Below, one piece after another: positions 32,383 through 35,963 of a stretch of DNA of 35,963 nucleotides (positions are counted from its first letter, which is position 1; each line of letters begins with the position of its first letter). Source of the DNA: a virus; IMG/VR virus record IMGVR_UViG_3300030090_003295, positions 1 to 35,963 of that record; one strand, given 5' to 3'. The position numbers were made by a program, and so were the translations under genes. The notes under the pieces are model-generated. The model searched no databases. It was not told the DNA's origin and saw only the letters and a list, made by a program, of their open reading frames with translations.

Positions 32383-34794
32383 CTAAACCCCAGTATCCAT
32401 GTTCATAATATCTTTAGCTGCTTTTTGTTCTTCAAAATCTATAGGTAAAGAATTATTTTTTCTTTGCGAAATCATTTCGCTTTGCTGACTACCGGTTATT
32501 CTTGTTCTTTTGTCTTTACGATCTTCGATCATAAATTCTCTATCTCTTTCACGTTGAGTTTTCATTTGCTCTAACTGCATTTGATAATTAAATTCTTCTG
32601 CCATTAAAGCTCTTTTAATTTCAGCTTCAGTCTGCATACGTTGTATTTCAAATTGAGACTTAGCTTCTTCAAATGTTACTTTTTCAGAAGTTAACGCTTG
32701 TTGTTTTTGTACTTCTGCTTCTGCTGCAGCTTGATTTGACTGAGTATTTAATTGAGATTGTTGCTGTGCCATTTCTGCCTGCATCTGTCTTTCTCTTGCT
32801 AATTTACGTTTACGCTTTTGTTTTAACATTTGATTAGCTAATTTTAAATTACGTATTTGACGTATATCAATTGCGTCTTCTAGATCAATTCCACCACTTG
32901 ATAAAGCAATTTGAATGTTTTGTTCTAGTTGTGCTTTTTCTTCTTCATCTGGTTCTAAATCTAAAAATATTCCAAAATCATATAGATTTAAAGTATCTAT
33001 TTCTTCCAGTGTAGCTGTATTAAATGCAGTAATACTATTTTTTAAAGCATTTTTAGTTAAAGGAAAATCTAACATATCTGCTACTTTTTTAGAAATATTT
33101 TCACATATTCTTAAAGTTATAAACAAACTAGCGTTATTTATATGCTTTGTAGCAATATTAGAAGCTTGTGCTGCAATTTTTTGTAAACCTACTAGTGTAT
33201 CTTTATCTGCTAACGCACCATCTCTAGCTTCATTTAATCCCGTCACATCTCTTATCATTTGTAAATAATAATTATATGTAGAAATTAAACTTTGTATTTT
33301 TTGTTGACCACTACCTGTTTGTAGTTCTTGAACTGGTACTTTACCTCTATTTAATTCACCATCTTGTGTAAGTGATCTACCTACAACAGAACCGGTTTGA
33401 AAATACATATTTAATGCTTCAGCTGGATTATAATTAGTACCATTGCCTAGATCAACTTCAGCAAGTCCGTCCATATCTAAAAACACACCATCTGGTACCA
33501 TTCTCGCTATAACTTGTTGTAGTTTTAAATGAGTTATTTGAATCATATCAGCAAATCCTGTTATTCTACTTACTGTAGAATCAATACGACCTTTATACAT
33601 TCTAGGAGCACAAATAGCATAATTCATTTCTACTTTTGTAGTATCAGACATTGGTCTAGTCATATTAGGACATAATTCCCATCTTAGTAATATATTAGTT
33701 CCTAAAACTTTAACACCTCTATATAAGGTTTCTATAGTTCTACCAACTGCTTCAAAATTTTCACTTGGCGGAGGATTAAATGTATCATCTTTTTGAATAG
33801 CTTTTTGTAAACCGTATTCAGTTTCTTTTACTTTAAAAACCTGATCACTATATGTTTTGTATTCAAAATAAAGTAGAGGTATAGTATTTTGATCCCATGG
33901 ACCATAACCATAACCATACATATATGTTTTATCACCTTGATATTCTTGTATTCTTTCTAGTTCATTATCTGGTAAATCTGGAAATTGTTTTGCTATTTCA
34001 GGTAGTGTAACTGCTTTTAGTTCACCTACATAATATATATCTTCAAAGTTTGGATCTTCAGTATAAGAATATATTAAATAAGCTGGATCTACATAATCTA
34101 CAGTAATACCATTTGCTGTATTAAAATTAGTTTTACAAGCTCCAATACCACATGTAACTAAATCGTAATTAATTCTACGTCTAGTTAAATCCCACTTATT
34201 ATAATCTAATATTTGATTAATAACTTCTTCTTCAGCTATTTCTACAGATTGTTTATAATCTAACTGCATGTGAAGTTCTAATTCTTCTATTGTATTAGGT
34301 AGTTTGTTTTCAGGTATATTAGTATTAAATAATGCTGAATCTAGTTTATCTACAATTTGCTGCATTGTTTCTCTTGCAAATACATCTTGAGCTAACATTT
34401 CGGCATAATTAGTTCTTTTTTCTAACGAAGCAGGATCTTGAGCAAATGCATTTATTTTGTAATCTTTATTAGATATACCATTAGTTAATATATCAACAAA
34501 TTTAGAAACAATAGGAACTGGTTTCCAGTCTAAATTTAAATAAGATAAATCTCCATTAATAGATAATTCATCTTTATATTTTTGTGTAGGTTGTTCACCT
34601 CTTGCATATAATCTAAGTCTGTTATAGTTATTCCAAGTAGTTAAATATCTATTACCATTTGTTCTACCTTGACTAAACCACTCTTGTTCTATAGCTTGAG
34701 CAACTTGCTCTCCATATTCCCAACTAGCTTTTTCAGCGTCACTAACCACTTGGCTAGGAAAAATACTATTACCATTAGTGTATATACTTTTCAT
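32383..34794 (-). CDS. Portal protein
   Basis: An 803-aa dodecameric portal candidate that forms the DNA gate at one capsid vertex. It directly follows the terminase (TAA then ATG with no gap) and precedes scaffold and capsid, the standard packaging order. The N-terminal half has the usual portal clip/stem mixture: WKPVPIVSKFVDILTNGISN (~92-110), KRTNYAEMLAQDVFARE, GIGACKTNFNTANGITVDYV, DPAYLIYSYTEDPNFEDIYY, ARMVPDGVFLDMDGL. Helices QKIQSLISTYNYYLQMIRDV then TGLNEARDGALADKDTLVGL lie at ~505-545. The last ~165 residues (from about MLKQKRKRKLARERQMQ) form one long Gln/Lys/Glu helix, matching the C-terminal barrel of P22-like portals. The length fits large portals of crAss-like phages rather than the ~530 aa of T7. 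Confidence 0.88.
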   Translation of the reverse strand: MKSIYTNGNSIFPSQVVSDAEKASWEYGEQVAQAIEQEWFSQGRTNGNRYLTTWNNYNRLRLYARGEQPTQKYKDELSINGDLSYLNLDWKPVPIVSKFVDILTNGISNKDYKINAFAQDPASLEKRTNYAEMLAQDVFARETMQQIVDKLDSALFNTNIPENKLPNTIEELELHMQLDYKQSVEIAEEEVINQILDYNKWDLTRRRINYDLVTCGIGACKTNFNTANGITVDYVDPAYLIYSYTEDPNFEDIYYVGELKAVTLPEIAKQFPDLPDNELERIQEYQGDKTYMYGYGYGPWDQNTIPLLYFEYKTYSDQVFKVKETEYGLQKAIQKDDTFNPPPSENFEAVGRTIETLYRGVKVLGTNILLRWELCPNMTRPMSDTTKVEMNYAICAPRMYKGRIDSTVSRITGFADMIQITHLKLQQVIARMVPDGVFLDMDGLAEVDLGNGTNYNPAEALNMYFQTGSVVGRSLTQDGELNRGKVPVQELQTGSGQQKIQSLISTYNYYLQMIRDVTGLNEARDGALADKDTLVGLQKIAAQASNIATKHINNASLFITLRICENISKKVADMLDFPLTKNALKNSITAFNTATLEEIDTLNLYDFGIFLDLEPDEEEKAQLEQNIQIALSSGGIDLEDAIDIRQIRNLKLANQMLKQKRKRKLARERQMQAEMAQQQSQLNTQSNQAAAEAEVQKQQALTSEKVTFEEAKSQFEIQRMQTEAEIKRALMAEEFNYQMQLEQMKTQRERDREFMIEDRKDKRTRITGSQQSEMISQRKNNSLPIDFEEQKAAKDIMNMDTGV

Positions 34795-35963
34795 TTAATC
34801 TATAATTTTAGATAACAACCCACTATTATCATATTTTTTTATTCCTAAATCATAATTTTGTCTAATTATTTTAGGAACAGGTCTATATTTATTTTTATTA
34901 CAAGCCATAATTGCTAGTCCTGAGCTAATAGAAGCATCATGTGTTGTTCTATTGTTTATATCAAATTTAGCCCAGTCTTCTAATGTTCTTTGAAAGTAAA
35001 CATCTCCATATGTATTATCATTACGCAAACCTACGTATGTTTCTATATAACTCTCAATCGCGGCAGCATGTGCTTGTTTAATATCTTCACTTGAGTTAGG
35101 TATACCGCCAATTTCTCTTTCTGTAACTGATAATTTATTATATATTTTATCTGGTCTGTTCATTGCATACCCTCTATAACCTCGCCTTTTAAAATGATAT
35201 AATAATCTAGGTTTGTTATTTTCTGCTAGTATTGGCATACCATAAAATACACAAGCCATAAGCACATCTTCAAAAAATATTTCAGCAGTTTGTGGTCTAG
35301 CTATATATTCTAAAAAGAAATGATTAGGTGGTATATCTTCCATGCTAAATTTAGTCAAACCGTGTAAAGATCCTTTAGAACCACGCTTATCTACTGTACC
35401 TGATATATCGTAACTATCACAACCAAAAGCACCAAGATGTTCATTACCTGGATATTTTTTACCTAACTTATGTATTACATTGTTTTGTAGCCTTATAGGC
35501 GGTGTCCATGATATAAAAAACCTACCATTATTTTGAGGAACAAATATAACTGAAGTATCTTTTATACCTCCTACCCACTGAAAATTACCCTGTGTAACAG
35601 TTGTATCTCTTGTTTCAGCATTCCAATCTATTTGTTCATATATTTTTGTAAGATTAAACAATGATGATTTAGCTTCATCTCTAAACGCATGCTCTTCAGT
35701 TCTAGGAAACTGTCTGTAAAATTCATTTAAAGCGTCTTGATCATCTTTTAATCCATCTACTTCATTTTGCCAATAATTTATAACGCCTAATGTTATAGGT
35801 ACTCCATGTGGTCCTTTAACAAGGTCGGTTGGATTGTCGAAGACAGGTATTCCATAAGAATCAATGTATCCTTCGTAATTCCATTCCATAGGAATGAACA
35901 AAGAATAGAGTCCCGAACGAGTCTGTCCATTCGCATTTCTTTTTGTGACATCTGAATCATAAT
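34795..35963 (-). CDS. terL: Terminase large subunit, C-terminal (nuclease) part
   Basis: The packaging motor/nuclease that cuts concatemeric DNA and pumps it through the portal. The frame stays open to the right edge (YDSDVTKRNANGQTRSGLYS precedes the TTG at 35901), so the ATPase half lies outside the window. The visible 388 residues contain the RNase H-like nuclease triad: an Asp in LGAFGCDSYDISGT, a Glu in ILAENNKPRLLYHF (the ENN motif), and a late Asp in HDASISSGLAIMA. The link segment FYRQFPRTEEHAFRDEAKSS is the typical terminase bridge between ATPase and nuclease. The internal TTG is not the true start. It abuts the portal gene with no intergenic base. Confidence 0.92.
   Translation of the reverse strand, partial: YDSDVTKRNANGQTRSGLYSLFIPMEWNYEGYIDSYGIPVFDNPTDLVKGPHGVPITLGVINYWQNEVDGLKDDQDALNEFYRQFPRTEEHAFRDEAKSSLFNLTKIYEQIDWNAETRDTTVTQGNFQWVGGIKDTSVIFVPQNNGRFFISWTPPIRLQNNVIHKLGKKYPGNEHLGAFGCDSYDISGTVDKRGSKGSLHGLTKFSMEDIPPNHFFLEYIARPQTAEIFFEDVLMACVFYGMPILAENNKPRLLYHFKRRGYRGYAMNRPDKIYNKLSVTEREIGGIPNSSEDIKQAHAAAIESYIETYVGLRNDNTYGDVYFQRTLEDWAKFDINNRTTHDASISSGLAIMACNKNKYRPVPKIIRQNYDLGIKKYDNSGLLSKIID

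Noticed and set aside
32915-33268. 117-codon + strand frame opposite the portal gene
   Set aside because: Antisense shadow of the portal helix region; the Ser/Phe/Ile-rich product has no plausible start context.
35899-35901. TTG start for the terminase
   Set aside because: The frame continues without a stop to the window edge and encodes plausible terminase sequence, so the gene is cut by the window.
1-35963. CRISPR array, integrase, insertion sequence or toxin-antitoxin pair
   Set aside because: No repeat-spacer pattern, transposase or recombinase motif or recognisable toxin-antitoxin pair was seen in any frame.

Overview
This window is part of the genome of a lytic, short-tailed (podovirus-like) bacteriophage that most probably infects a marine member of the Bacteroidota (Flavobacteriia). 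The reasons are direct: DNA that is roughly 30% G+C; an almost complete set of head and tail genes packed end to end; start codons preceded by A/T-only leaders rather than Shine-Dalgarno sequences (one exception, 4687); and exported proteins with Bacteroidota-style signal peptides ending in 'FSQ' or 'NAQ'. The tail adaptor and nozzle proteins read like those of crAss-like and uncultured marine Bacteroidota phages. That placement comes from remembered family motifs, not from a search.

Layout. (1) Positions 1-2722, + strand: the right end of a nucleotide-metabolism arm. It holds the C-terminal part of ribonucleotide reductase beta (nrdB), two small overlapping ORFs (a membrane protein and a helical protein), and a complete, short ribonucleotide reductase alpha (nrdA). 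(2) Positions 2727-2751: a strong hairpin with A/T tracts on both sides, a bidirectional terminator where the + arm meets the - arm. (3) Positions 35963 down to 2796, - strand: one continuous late operon. In transcription order it encodes the terminase large subunit (C-terminal part), portal, scaffold-like protein, major capsid protein, a head-associated protein, two tail adaptor/ring proteins, a 1704-aa nozzle protein, a second 468-aa nozzle/propeller protein, a GNAT-like acetyltransferase, an internal-virion (gp14-like) protein, a 516-aa virion protein and a 3012-aa giant protein. The giant protein carries an HEGFH zincin-like motif and a complete HAD phosphatase motif set. (4) At the distal end of this operon (8453 to 2796) lies a cassette of small envelope-directed genes: a 25-codon cationic micro-ORF coupled to the giant gene, a small secreted basic protein, an outer-membrane beta-barrel-like protein, a holin-like single-span protein, a secreted thioredoxin-fold protein lacking CxxC, an M15 peptidase (endolysin), and several small proteins sharing 'SPL'/'SPAN' and 'CWxGY' peptide motifs.

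How it works together (inference): RNR supplies deoxynucleotides for replication. The late operon packages DNA (terminase, portal), builds the head (scaffold, capsid) and builds a short tail (ring proteins, nozzle). It also loads ejection proteins (gp14-like, 516 aa, giant protein) and ends with a lysis/envelope-modification module. Two short UUCG-loop hairpins flank the gene after the capsid gene and probably adjust transcript levels in the head segment. The least explained part is the envelope cassette, above all the phage-encoded beta-barrel and the shared short motifs in its small proteins. There is no gene-free stretch longer than 100 bases. I saw no tRNA, CRISPR array, integrase or insertion sequence.
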